From Endothia cerciana (lineage: Eukaryota; Ascomycota; Sordariomycetes; Diaporthales; Cryphonectriaceae), in assembly GCA_026119935.1 (NCBI GenBank), contig JALRMH010000017.1:434001-498000 (forward strand): DNA of 64,000 nt, given 5' to 3'. The number at the start of each line of letters is the position of its first letter. Within the stretch, counting starts at the first letter, position 1. Below, one piece after another: positions 43,802 to 54,996 of the stretch. The translations under genes were made by a program, and so were the position numbers. Below the pieces are notes generated by a model. It was given only the letters and a program-made list of their open reading frames with translations. It was not told the DNA's origin and made no database searches.

Positions 43802-44377
43802 GACGGGTTTGTTCTATCACCTTCTATATGATCCTCCTCATAACGTCGCTGGTGGGGTCTCTTCTATATTCCAGATTTCATCTTATGTCTCCAGCGTTCA
43901 TTCGTCCTTGGAGGAGGAAGAAGAAGAAGAAGAGGAAGAAAAAGGAGAAGGAGAACCACACAGCTGTCTGGGGACAGATGGGTAGAGAAATCTGGGAGAA
44001 CAGCTTCCTCAACTGTGTAGGTAGGGTCTCAACTGCCGCATCGATGTCATGCATGAGAATTTCAGAGCCTCGCCGCAAGAGTTGGGTAATTACTGAATAC
44101 TTACTTACTCAGGACCCTAGCTTCGAGGTTCCTGGGAGCAGGGGCCTGTTCGACCAAGCTCTACAGTAGAGCTCTGGCCAATGCGACCGTGCCGTTTCTA
44201 ACCCCCCCCCCCCCCAAAGACCAGCTCACCCCCGCCATCTTTTCGTCCCTGCGCCGTCCTCGTCCCACAGAAGGCCAAGCAAGCTCGACCAGAGCACACG
44301 ACCCGACCAATCCTCTCACCTTGGCCTCCTCGTCCTCGTCCTCGTCCTCGTCCTCCTCCTCGTCGCCCGCACGACCT
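43802..44377. promoter_or_regulatory. divergent promoter region with triplet repeats
   Basis: 576 bp shared by the Mcy1-like (-) and NDUFAF7-like (+) genes. It contains a GAA/GAG-rich block (about 43911-43953), a poly-C tract (about 44205-44215) and CTCGTC hexamers (about 44326-44362) close to the downstream ATG. Confidence 0.55.
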
Positions 44378-46164
44378 ATGGACTCGCCCATAGTGACCCA
44401 GCTGTTCAGACAGCTCTTCCGGCACGGCCACCCGGCCTGCCATGCCCGCCGGAACCTCACGAACCTCGCGGCCGCTCTGCACCACGGCCGCCAGCTCAGA
44501 CAGCTGCGGGCTCTGTCGTCCGGGAGGGGCAGAGGTCCCACCTCAACGTCCGAAGAGGAGCGCGCGTGGCAGCAGAGGAACCACGTGCTCCCCAAGGACA
44601 AGTCGGAGGAGGTGAAGCGGTATCCCACCGTCACCGCGAGGGATCTGAGGCTCTACAGGGAACGGCCGAGGAGGGTCAAGATGCTGATGCGTGACTTCAT
44701 CGAAGGTCAGTCAGCCAGCCAGCCAGCCAGCCAGCCAGTCACCCCCACCCAACAAAGGTAGCCATCACTTTGCTAACGGGAGAGGCATCGTGATGAACCC
44801 ACAGACAGCCTCTACAACCCCCACTACGGCTACTTCTCCAAGCAGGTCGTCATCTTCTCCCCCGGCGAGCCCTTCGACTTCCCTCTCATCCGCGACGAGC
44901 TGGAATTCCACTCCCTCCTCTCCCGGCGCTACACCGAGTTCGAGGACGCCCTCGACGCCGTCAGCCCCTCCGACACCCGCCAGCTCTGGTACACGCCCAC
45001 CGAGCTCTTCCGCCCCTACTACGGCGAGGCCGTCGCCCGCTACCTCTGCGAGAACTACAGGCACACGAGCTTCCCCTACCGCGACCTGATCATCTACGAG
45101 ATGGGCGCCGGCCGGGGCACGCTGATGCTGAACATCCTCGACTACATCCGCGACGTCGAGCCCGAGGTGTACGAGAGGACGAGGTACAGGATCATCGAGA
45201 TCTCGAGAAACCTCGCTGGCGTCCAGCAGGCGTCCCTGGCCGCGACCGCCGAGTCCAGGGGCCACAGGGGCAAGGTGGAGATCATCAACAAGTCCATCTT
45301 CGACTGGCGGGACCACGTGCCCGAGCCCTGCTTCTTCCTCGCCTTCGAGGTCTTTGACAACTTCGCCCACGACGTCCTCCGCTATGACCTCTCCACCGAG
45401 GAGGCCCTGCAGGGCACCGTGCTGGTCGACGACGAGGGCGACTTCTACGAGTTCTTCGCGCCCGTCACCGACCCGACCATCGCCCGCTTCCTGCGCCTGC
45501 GCCACGTCGCCACCGAGGGCGTCTACCCGCTCCCCTACCACAGCCGCTCCGGGCGCGGGATCCCCAAGCGGGAGCCGCTGTGGACGGCCGGCCTGCGGAG
45601 GCTGCGCGAGGGGCTTCGGCGCAGTGGCGGCGACGGGCTGTCGGAGCCCGAGTACGTCCCCACGCGGCTGATGGGGTTCTTTCAGGTGCTGGAGCGCTAC
45701 TTCCCGAACCACCAGTTAGTCACGAGTGACTTCCACTCCCTGCCCGAGGCCATCAAGGGCCTGAACGCCCCGATCGTGCAGACCAGGTACCAGCGGACCC
45801 CGGTGCCGGTCAGCACGCCCCTGGTGAGTCCCTCCCCCCCCCCCCCCCTCGGGCCGCCGCGATCTCGACGGCTTTTTGGTTTTTGGGGGGGCGAGTCCTC
45901 GGCCGGGTCGTTCCTGACTGACATGGGCGCCGAAACCAGGTTCACCAGGGCTACTTCGACATCATGTTCCCCACCGACTTCGTCACCATGGAGGCTGTCT
46001 ATCGCTCCATCACGGGCAAGCTGAGCCGCGTCTGGTCGCACGAGGACTTCATGCGCAGCTGGGCGTTCGTCGAGGACTGCCAGACGCGCAACGGCGAGAA
46101 CCCGCTGCTCAGCTGGTACAAGAACGCCAGCGTCATGATGACGTGGAACTACAGGAAGATGTAG
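44378..46164 (+). CDS. mitochondrial SAM-dependent methyltransferase (NDUFAF7/MidA-like)
   Basis: Three exons, 44378-44705, 44805-45823 and 45940-46164 (introns 99 and 116 nt), 523 residues. The N-terminus is Arg/His/Leu-rich without acids, a probable mitochondrial presequence. After the first splice comes DSLYNPHYGYFSKQV, the conserved opening of the DUF185 (COG1565) family. The SAM-binding glycine motif YEMGAGRGTL lies near residue 208, followed by YRIIEISRNL. AFEVFDNFAHDVL and LMGFFQVLE are further family blocks, and VHQGYFDIMFPTDF matches the C-terminal part. Human NDUFAF7 dimethylates an Arg of NDUFS2 during complex I assembly; this fungal protein is larger than some relatives and its exact target is inferred. 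The second intron ends in a normal CAG and contains about 12 C. Confidence 0.88.
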
Positions 46165-46640
46165 GTTTCGGGGGGTCAGGTGGATAGGGGGGGGGGGGGT
46201 GAGGGCAAGGTCTCGTGTAGAGGAGAGACAAGATCAGACAGAGGTGGTCGAGATGAGGGGAAGGACGCTCGTGTCCAGGGCATATAGAAGAGAGGAATAT
46301 GATACCCCCGTGATGGCATTCCTGACTGGCCCTGATGCACGTTATTTCCTCGCGCTGGGGGCTCTTTGAATCGCTCAGATGATACATGCCACGGCACTTC
46401 GCCAGCGTCCTCCCACCATAATCACAGCTACATATCCCAACATACTCTTACAAACACCTATGATGTTCAGTACGATACGTTAAGGAGAGCGATACCAACA
46501 GCAGTGACATACATCTATTGAGCCCTATAATAACCGTCCTTATGCGGCTACCCTATGCAATTTGTCTTGTCTTTCATTCTTTTCTTCCTCTTCTTCTTCT
46601 TCTTCTTCTTCTTCTTCTTCTTCATCTTCTTCATCAGCTT
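46165..46640. other. convergent spacer with poly-G and CTT repeats
   Basis: Poly-G tract at about 46188-46198. A CTT triplet run lies at about 46581-46635, ending just outside the AlaRS stop codon, so the AlaRS mRNA would carry a GAA-rich tract right after its coding region. No gene seen. Confidence 0.65.
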
Positions 46641-49600
46641 TCAGACCTTCAGCTTCTCCATCTCCTCGACCAGCCACTTCTCCGCCGTGGCGACCGCCTC
46701 CTCGATCTTCTCGGGCTGCGTGCCCGAGCCCTGGCGCGTCGGCTCCTTTCCGCCGGCCTTGCCGCCGATGACCTCGGACACGGTAGCGGACCACTTCTCG
46801 GCGGTGATGCCCTTGGAGGCGAGGTCCTGTATTCGCATAGATCAGTAATCGTCCGACCCCCGACCCTGTCCCGCACTGGGCGTTGAAGAGAGGAGTGACA
46901 ACTTACAGTGCCGACATAAACACCATGCACGACACCGCCCTCCTTGCTACCTCCAAAGACATACACGCTCTTCGCCTTGTCCTTGCTCTTGAAATGCGTC
47001 ATGACGTCCGAGATGGCCTTCATGTTCGCGCTGATGGGCAGCTGGCCGACGAACCACTTGGTGTCCTTGTTCTCTGGCTTGGCGAAGTGGCCCGTCACCG
47101 TGTCCAGCGCGGTCTTGCTCTCGGCCTTTTGGCGCTTCTTCTGCTCGTCCACGACGGCCTTCTGGATCTTGGCGAACGTCTGCCTCAGGTCCTCCTTCTC
47201 GAGCACCGAGATCGTCAGCTGGCCCAGGTCGACGCCCGTCCGCTTGACCTGGTCTTCCTTTTCGGGGCCGAAGGGGAGCTTATCGAGCTCCTGCAGCCTG
47301 CCGGCGAACTCCTTGGCGAGGCGTTGCACCTCGTGTGCGGCGTCGCCCGTGAACGCGACCATCCGCCGAATGCCCTTTGCGATTCCGCTCTCCTCCACGA
47401 TAACCATGTCCTTGATGATGCCCGTCTGGTCGACGTGGGTACCGCCGCAGAACTCAACGCTGACCTTGCGCCACTCGATGTTCTTGGGGTTCTCCAGGAG
47501 CATGTCCACGTCGATGCCGACAGAGACCACACGTACAGGGTTGGGATACGTCTCGCCAAACACGGCACGCACGCCCTCAACCTGCCGCGCGGCCTCGAGA
47601 TCCACGTCCTTGTAGTAGATCTGGGCGTTTTGCTTGATATACGCGTTAGACAGGTCTTCGATCTTCCTGAGCTCGTCGTTTGTCACGCCTGTCTTGTGCG
47701 AAAAGTCAAAGCGCAGCTTGTCCTCGTCGACCAGCGACCCCTTCTGGTTGACGTCGTCACCTAGCACCTCACGCAGGGAGTGGTTGAGGATGTGTGTGCC
47801 CGTATGGTTGTTGCGGATGGGTTGCCGCCGCAGCTCGTCGTATTCACAGATCACCTTATCGCCCGAGGAAAGGGAGCCATGGGCAAAGTAGCCAATATGC
47901 ACGACGTAGCCTCCGTATTCTTGAACGTCCTCAACCTTGAACTCCGCGACATCGTCGTCCACGAGGATCCGGCCAGTGTCTCCGACCTGGCCACCAGACT
48001 CGGCGTAGAAGTTTGTCCTGTCGAGGATGAGCCCGAGGGGTGTCTCCGCTGGTATGTCCTTCGATGACTTGACAAACTTCTCGCCTGTGAAGATCAACTG
48101 CACGCTCGCGGTGATGTCCCCCCTTCCGTACTTCGCCTCCGAGTCCGGCCGGGGTATCTTGTGTTGGTTCTCCAGCTCCGCGATCTGGTGCACATTCAAC
48201 TTGGGGAACGCCTGCGCCTTGTCCTTGACCTTCTTGCTGGCCTCCCGGGCCTCCTCCCTCGCCTTGGCAATGTCAGACTCGTCTGTCGGCTCCAGCCCAC
48301 GCTCCTCGCTCATCAGTTTCGTCAGGTCCTCGGGGAAACCATACGTGTCGTACAACCTCCAGACCTGCAGGCCAGACAGCTTCTTCTCGCCCTTCTTGTC
48401 AAGATCCGCAACAAACTTCTCGAACCGCTTCTCACCACGGTCGAGGGTCTTTGCGAATGCCTCCTCCTCCTCGTCCAGGATCTCAGCGATATCCTTCTGC
48501 TTCTTGACGATCTCGGGGAACTGCTCGCCCATCTGCTCAACAAGCGCAGGCAGGATCTTGGAGAAGAAGGCCCCGATCTCCGCGTTGAAGTACTTGCGAG
48601 CATACCGCGATCCTCTCCGGAGCACCCTGCGCACCACGTACCCTCTTCCCTCGTTGTTCGGGACGGCACCGTCGGCCATGGAGAAGGTGAGCAGCCTGAT
48701 GTGATCCGCCACCACACGGTACGCCGTGTCTATGCCGTCGGCGTCGTCCTTCCCATATCTGTCGGTGTACGGCCTGGCACCGGTGACCTCTTGTATCCTC
48801 GCAAACAGCGGGGTGAACACGTCGGTGGCGTAGTTGGATTCCTTGTCCTGCAGCGCGGAGACGAGGCGCTCGTAGCCCATACCGGTGTCGACGTGTCTGG
48901 CAGGGAGCAGCTTCAGGGACTTGTCCTCCTGCCTGTCGAACTGGATAAACACGTTGTTCCAGATCTCCACCACCAAAGGGTCGTCCTGGTTGACGAGGTG
49001 TGCGGCGTTCCGGCCCCCCACCTTGTCGTAGTGCACCTCGCTGCAGGGGCCGCATGGGCCCTGGTCGCCCATCTCCCAGAAGTTGTCCTTCATGTTGCCC
49101 GGCAGGATGTGGTCATCCGGCACACCCACGGACTTCCACAGCTCCTTGGCCTCCAGGTCGGGTTCCAGGCCCATGGCAGGGTTGCCCTCGAAGTATGTGA
49201 CGTACAGCCTCGCGGGGTCCAGTCCGTAGACCTTTGTCAGCAGCTCCCATGACATGCTGATGGCCTCCTTCTTGAAGTAGTCCCCAAAGGACCAGTTGCC
49301 CAGCATCTCGAAGAACGTGTGGTGGTAGGAGTCCTTGCCGACATCGTCGAGGTCGTTGTGCTTCCCGCCGGCGCGGATGCACTTTTGAGTGTCTACGGCG
49401 CGCTTGAGGGAGGCCATGTCGTCAGACTTGTTGACGGTGCCGAGGAAGATGGGCTTGAACTGGTTCATGCCGGCGTTGGTGAAGAGCAGGGTTGGGTCAT
49501 TGTGGGGGACGACGGAGGAGGAGGGCACTGCAGGATGGTAGCGTCAGCTCAACTGCCCTCGAGGCAGGCGTACACGGGATCTGGGGGCCCTCTCTTCATA

Positions 49601-50144
49601 GGTGCCCGTGGCTGGAGGTTGTATTCATGTTTATGGCCCTAATCGTACCTATCTTGTGCCCCCTCTCCTCGAAGTACTCGAGGAAGGTCTTGCGGACCGT
49701 CAGGGCGGTCCACTTGCCCTCGTACATGCTGGGCAGGGGATTTGAGGGGGTCGTCACCCGTTGGGAGAAGTATCGGATGGGTGGCCTCGAGGACAAGGCC
49801 GCTCTCGATCTGGTCTGAGATCCGAATCTCGACGGCGACAGCAGCGGTGCGGGTTTGCGAATGGTGGCGGCGGCGGTTGCTGTCGAGGTGTTGGTGGGGC
49901 AGATCGTTCTGCAGGGCAGTGTCAAAGGGCGGCTCGACTGCTGCGAGCGCGGGGTGTCGGGGTCCGCAGCTGGGGAGGGTTCTTCGACGCTGTAGAGCTT
50001 TCTGGAATGAGTCAGGGCCCCTACAAAAGGCAACAGGCCCCTCCGCCTCAGGCCGGCAGTCCTCAGATTCGACCCTGGCCAAGAAACAGCAGCACCTGCA
50101 GCACTCAATCTCAGACCACGCACGCGCCTCTGCAATAATCGCAT
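46641..50144 (-). CDS. ala1: alanyl-tRNA synthetase, probable dual cytosolic/mitochondrial
   Basis: Exons on the minus strand: first exon ending at 49649, then 49527-46907 and 46826-46641. From the ATG at 49727 the product is 961 residues, the normal cytosolic length. That start is followed by MYEGKWTALTVRKTFLEYF. An in-frame ATG at 50144 would add 139 residues rich in Arg, Ser and Ala, a plausible mitochondrial presequence. Class II core: VPHNDPTLLFTNAGMNQFKP, and TGMGYERL. The editing domain shows HTGTH (about residue 599) and CGGTH (about 718), its zinc-binding motifs. The C-Ala domain ends in EKWLVEEMEKLKV. One gene serving both compartments through alternative starts is established for yeast ALA1; here it is inferred. 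Both introns (121 and 80 nt) have standard ends. Confidence 0.93.
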
Positions 50145-50405
50145 CGACCCTCCAGGGACAGAGAAACAAGCTTGCGGTTGCAAGAGTAAGTAACAACAAC
50201 CACAACTCGACCACCAACTCGAAAGGGCCACAGTCCAGAAGAGAGCACCTGTGGCCTGTGTCAAGTGTTTCGCCGACCCTCTTTTTTCCCCTTTGCCACT
50301 AGCCGACGATCTGATTGGGGAGGTGACCTCGCCCGCTGGTTGCATCTGTACTGAGAGTGAGGGAAGGAAAAAAAGAGGAAAGCTGAACCAGACCTCTCTT
50401 GGAAG
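50145..50405. promoter_or_regulatory. bidirectional promoter, AlaRS and small unknown gene
   Basis: 261 bp between divergent start codons (long AlaRS form). An ATTGG at 50314-50318, a CCAAT box in minus orientation, lies about 170 bp upstream of the long AlaRS ATG. Transcripts for the short AlaRS form could start inside the long-form 5' region. Confidence 0.4.
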
Positions 50406-51325
50406 ATGATGCTTGGTCGATCCCAAACCCACATGCCTGCCACCTACATCTCCACCCGGCACCAAAACATGGAGCGGTATCATCCCACCGTGCCCATCAC
50501 CACCACCACCATCACCATGACGAGCTCGTTAGACCAGCAACAGCAGCCACACATGCGCCGCAAGAGAAAAGCAGAGAAAGATGCCAACAATGAGAGGCTT
50601 ACCAAGCGCATGAGCTTGTTGAATATAGGTACGACCCCACGACCCTTCCCCCTCTCTCCTCAAGCCTGGCATGCCCGGTCCCCCAGTCCTCTGACATCAT
50701 CGTAGAGCAGAATGGCCCCAGGCTCTACGTCCCCGTCGAACAGCCACAGCTTCAACAACAGCCGCCCCCGGAACCCTTCCTGGGTGCCAGCGATGCTGCC
50801 GCTCCCCCGACCGTAGAAGAGGAGCCCATGCAGCTCGACGACACAAAGCACAAGGTCTACATCTATAACCTGGATGACGAGCTCTCCTCCGACAACGAGT
50901 CCGAACCCGAACAGGGCCGCCTCGCCTTCCTGCCCGACATCGAGAAACACCTCCGCGCGAACCGCATCCCCTTGCTCAAGCCTGTCGTTCCCAACAAGGA
51001 TGGGGAGCTCGCTGGCATGCAGCTGGTCCTGTACTCCGATGGCCCCAGCTCGATTACCGTGCCCGAGGAGCACGACAGCGTTCGCAAGGCGGTCCTCGAG
51101 GCACGTGCGAGGGTCAGGCAGAGGCAGGCCGAGCAGAGAGGAGAGACCAATATGACGAGGCCCACAAAGGTGTCGTTCGCGACACCTGTCAGGTTCACAC
51201 CCCCGGCCCAGCCGGCTGGCGACGTGATGCTAGACCAGACGATGGCCCAGTCCAGCACGAGTGCGGCTCCTATGGAGGACGCGCAGCTCTCTGGCTACGA
51301 TGCGGATGCGATGGACATTGATTAG
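50406..51325 (+). CDS. conserved-looking fungal protein of unknown function
   Basis: Two exons, 50406-50628 and 50706-51325 (77-nt intron, GTACGA...TAG), 280 residues from the first ATG; later in-frame ATGs are possible starts. I do not recognise the family. A basic stretch with MRRKRKAEKDANNERLTKRM (about 50-69) may be a nuclear signal. A compact block then follows: GPRLYVPVE, VYIYNLDDELSSDNESE, and LAFLPDIEKHLRANRIP, followed by GELAGMQLVLYSD and VPEEHDSVRKAVLEARARVR. This block has the look of a conserved core with mixed helix and strand. The tail is acidic and ends in YDADAMDID. No membrane span. Intron and uninterrupted frame support a real gene. Confidence 0.75.
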
Positions 51326-51814
51326 GGACGGGGACGCGCCGTGATTTGACTTGATTCTGATGATACCCAACTGAACGGCTTACAGGACTTTTATGGCTAG
51401 CGGCGCACAAGCGAGGAGTTTGTAGATGGCACTCTAGGTGGCAGGGCGCCAAACGGGGAGACACCCGATCCCTTTTGAGCAATTAATTCAAGTTATTTTT
51501 GGCTGGCTAATAGTACAGACGCTCTATGCTTCCTCCAGGGAAAACGTGCACTCGGTGGTCGAGTCAAGCTCGTTTCACGCGACAGGCAAGAAACGAGCCT
51601 TGTGCTCACGGTACAGATGTTGCTGAAAGCCAGCTCCGTCCACGATCAGCGCGGAATATTCGGTCCCTTTCCAGATCCCATCCTCATGCCCGTCACGGTC
51701 AGATCAACAAGCCCCCGCCTCTACCTACCCCCCATAGCCTCCCAGGGAAGCCACGCGAACGCATGCATCCAGATGCTGTCCGTCAGCCGCCGACTTAACT
51801 CCCCACCCCCACCT
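51326..51814. other. convergent intergenic region
   Basis: Between the 3' ends of the small unknown gene (+) and the RCR-like gene (-); nothing recognised. Confidence 0.4.
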
Positions 51815-52530
51815 CTACGGCCGATAAGGGTTCGAGCTCCCCGTGCCCTGCGGCGCAACGGGCGAGGCCGATGTATGCGCAGGCGGCGGCCCCGGTGGAG
51901 CGCCGTACTCCTCGTCCGCAGGGCGGTGCGTCGGCGCCTGCGCCCACTGCGAGGGTGCCGTCTTGGTACCGCCGGCGGGACTCTCATAGACGGGCGGCCG
52001 GCCGGCAGGATCGTACATGGGCGGCGGGGGCGGCATGTTGGGCTGCATGTTGTAGTACTGCCCCTGGTAGTCGGGCCGGTAGGTCGTGTAGGAGGACTGT
52101 GGGTAGGCGTAGTGCGGGTCGACGCGCGCGAGCTCGGCACGGGGGACGAGCCACTGAGGCGGTGTCAGTAAGGGGGAGCAGGGCGGGGAAGATTGAGAAA
52201 GGGAGACACATCATACCCTGTGGTAAGACAGTGGCGGTAGGCCCTTTCGTATCCTCTTCTTGGCGTGCATGTAGCCGACCAACGAGTACACCGTGAGAAT
52301 GACGAGAAGGCCGAGGAAGACCGACCACTTGACGATGAGGCCCGTCTGTATGACGGTGTGTCAGCTCGTCTCCCGACATTCCGGACAGGTTGAGGAGTCG
52401 CTCTCATAGATAGCCCACTTACCCTCGAGTACCAGAAGGGAATTATACGGCCATTCTCCTCCACAAAGCCATCAGGCACCTGTGTCGTCTCGGCCCTGGC
52501 CTGCATCTGTACCAGCGTTGGTGCGTCCAT
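51815..52530 (-). CDS. RCR-like single-span membrane protein with PY motifs
   Basis: Three exons on the minus strand: 52530-52423, 52345-52217 and 52153-51815 (introns 77 and 63 nt), 191 residues. The layout matches the fungal Rcr1/Rcr2 family (resistance to Congo red, chitin synthesis regulation). A short lumenal N-terminus ends in IIPFWYSR, then one membrane span (about 40-58, LIVKWSVFLGLLVILTVYSL), a basic HAKKRIRKGLPPLSYHR collar, WLVPRAELARVDPHYAY, and a Pro/Tyr-rich cytosolic tail. Two PPxY motifs, PPMY (123-126) and PPVY (132-135), are ligands for WW domains of Rsp5-type ubiquitin ligases, as known for yeast Rcr proteins. A role in ubiquitin-dependent sorting of plasma-membrane proteins is inferred. 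Confidence 0.85.
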
Positions 52531-54445
52531 CTTAAGAGTTGTGTCCAGTTCACGATCCTTGGGTGAATTACGTGTCAAGAGCGCGCTGTCCGGGTTGAAG
52601 TGTTATTGGGATTGGGAAGGAGTGATGTTCCTGGCCGGCGAAGGAACACAACGAGCGATCCGTAATAAAAAAAAAGATCAAGACGGGTTCGAGCAGAGGA
52701 GGAAGAGAGACAGATAATGCCAAGCCATCCACTTTATTGAAAATACGGAGAACTGGCCGCCGCACCTACGACGTCGTCCCTACTTCCCGTCGTACCAGCC
52801 AGGCAGATCGTTGGCTGGCATGCTGGGGGTCACCAGCAATCAGGCAAATTAACCACTTACGTGACTGGGGAGCCGGCCAAGGGAGGGAGGCTGTCATGCG
52901 TGGCTGGGCTGTGCACCGACACGGCACCCGCCAGCCGCGGGCTCGCAGCCCATCTCCCCGACCCCCACAACCCCCGGCCTCACCCAACCGCCCGCGTCTC
53001 GTGATGGACATGAAACCGTGCTGTGACAGTGTTCCGGTAACACATCAACGGCTCGCTGCACGGGCCGGGCAGTCAATAACCGCTTTCAACATCCCCTCTT
53101 GATACCCTTTTCTTCCAGCTCAGCCTCAGTGACCCACCTGAAGATCTCATTGAGCCTGTCGCGAGATTGTTGCCACTCGCCAGATGCTCGTGCCAGCCGC
53201 CCGCCGCGTCCACATCGAAGCCCCAGCATTCCGTAGACAACGAACCCTGCTGGTTATCCATTGCACTTGGGAAGACACGATGGGCTTGATTGTCGCCTCT
53301 TGAAATGCTTGACGATTGCTTGGCCGTAACGGTATTGATCAGTTGGTGTGCACGACAAGACCTGCCGGGTAGCTGTTGGGGACCAGCATGCCACCGTGGA
53401 TCCTGCGGGATCACAACCCAAGGGCCCGCCCAAACCATGGGACATTGTTCGTATTGTGAACCTCAGTCTGTGATATGGTTTGCCGTTTACTTGTATGTAG
53501 CGAGCAGCAGGGAGTCGGTGGCCTCACTTCTGACGGGCGGAAGGGGTTTCCCTCCATGCCTCCTCCGCCTCGAGGGGGTGTCTCACCCGTGCAGGTGTCT
53601 GAACACGAAATCCTTCTTAGCTGTAGCTCACGACGACCGCCCAGGGACCCTTTCAGGAGTCATGGAAGCTAAGCTCCTCGGCGAGCAGTGCTCCTGACAC
53701 CTCCTGGAAACCGTGACTTCCATATTCACTGCTCGGGCGCAGGCGGGAGCGGGCATGCCCGCCCACGGGCCGCAGAGCCTCGCCATGGTCTTGGTACCAG
53801 GAACGTCAATCGTGCCCAGATTGCTTGAATGCTACAGCACTATTCTTCCAGAGAACAACCTGGGTTGTCAAAAGACTGTTCTCCCGAACAATTCGCTCGT
53901 GGGAAGATCTCGCAGACCTAGCGCACAACGTGGACCCTGTCTTACCCGGTCTCTTGTGTTCTAAGACTTATATGGACCCTAACCCTAAGCCGTGGGCAGT
54001 CCGAGATTGCCAGCACAAATGACTCTAGCAACGATTCACACGGGCATTTCCAAGAACATACTGAAGTAGCAGGACTGTTTTGGCCCCATTGCCATGTGAA
54101 AGCTGGCATAGCACTACAGGTATCCAAATGGTCTTCCTAATAGAGATAGCCTAGTTGTATAACTGAGTCAGATGAAATTGTCCATGTGTCCGACCATTGC
54201 AAGGCGCCCCAACCATTCTCGAGCCTATTCCGGATTTCGGCGGGTCTCATTAAACTGTTCAAGCTTGAAAGACGAGACGAGTCTTGGTGCAAGTCTCCGT
54301 GCCCCGCTTTTTTCACATCAGGAAAAAATGGTGCCGCCACTGGACTGGACAGCCCTGACACCACTCCCGCCGCCCTCTGCTCCACACCACCACTACACAA
54401 AGCAATATGAGCTTTGATATCTCTACTTATGCCAATAGCTTGTCT
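52531..54445. other. 1.9-kb gene-free region, edge of conserved block
   Basis: No coding pattern. It marks the change from dense housekeeping genes to the relic-rich right end. It contains a two-copy CCCTAA element at 53977-53988. Confidence 0.45.
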
Positions 54446-54544
54446 GGTGAGATGGCCGAGTTGGTTATGGCGCCAGGTTAAGGTTAATCTTAACACAGTT
54501 TCCTGGTGGAGCAATCCTCCTGGGTTCAAGTCCCAGTCTCATCA
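54446..54544 (+). tRNA. tRNA-Leu(AAG) with 17-nt intron
   Basis: All arms can be paired: acceptor stem GGTGAGA with TCTCATC (one G-T pair) and discriminator A54544; D arm starting GCC; anticodon stem CCAGG (54473-54477) with CCTGG (54502-54506); anticodon AAG at 54480-54482; intron 54484-54500 placed one base 3' of the anticodon, as usual for eukaryotic nuclear tRNAs; a long class II variable arm (GGAGCAATCC); T arm CTGGG-TTCAAGT-CCCAG. A and B box promoters match consensus. It decodes CUU/CUC leucine codons. Confidence 0.93.
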
Positions 54545-54555
54545 ATTTCTTCCAA

Positions 54556-54565
54556 TTTTTTTTTT
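54556..54565 (+). terminator. RNA polymerase III terminator
   Basis: Run of ten T, 11 bp after the tRNA-Leu 3' end. Confidence 0.85.
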
Positions 54566-54896
54566 CTGAACCTCCACTGATGGCCCATTTTATTTCTCCT
54601 TTTTGTTTTCACCCTATATCCTAATTCTCACGAGATCCCTTATCTCTATTTCATTTCATTTTTTTTGTTGGGGGGGGGGGGTTTATAATAAAATAAAAAT
54701 TTCTGTCTAAGTTCATAGAAAGAAGACGGGAAACAGGAAACGGGAGATGGAAATGGGAAGAGAAATAAGAAACGGGTGCTGGGAGACGAAACGGCAAACG
54801 GAAAACGGGAATCAAGAAACAAATAATGAGCACCTCTTTTCAGGGGCGTGTTCAGGAGTGTGTTGACTAAGTGTACTACTGATGGGCAAATTGACT
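54566..54896. other. spacer between tRNA-Leu and transposon
   Basis: Contains a poly-G tract near 54669-54681 and a loose purine-rich GGAAACG-like repeat at about 54724-54830. No gene. Confidence 0.45.
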
Positions 54897-54898
54897 TA

Positions 54899-54948
54899 AC
54901 GTGGTTGTACATCGAGTCGGACACGACATCGAGTCGGACACTTTTTCA
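54899..54948. repeat. left terminal inverted repeat
   Basis: Starts ACGTGGTTGT; contains two direct copies of a 16-mer beginning ACATCGAG (54909-54924 and 54926-54941). Confidence 0.95.
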
Positions 54949-54996
54949 TCAAACGCGTCCCACTAACTTCATCGCGTTTTTTCTCAACCACAAACA

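Noticed and set aside
42428..43831. 467-residue plus-strand open frame opposite the Mcy1-like gene
   Set aside because: Mirror of strong GC bias; the minus-strand frame has all catalytic motifs.
48161..49252. 363-residue plus-strand frame opposite alanyl-tRNA synthetase
   Set aside because: Shadow of a conserved coding exon; no family motif and no ATG context.
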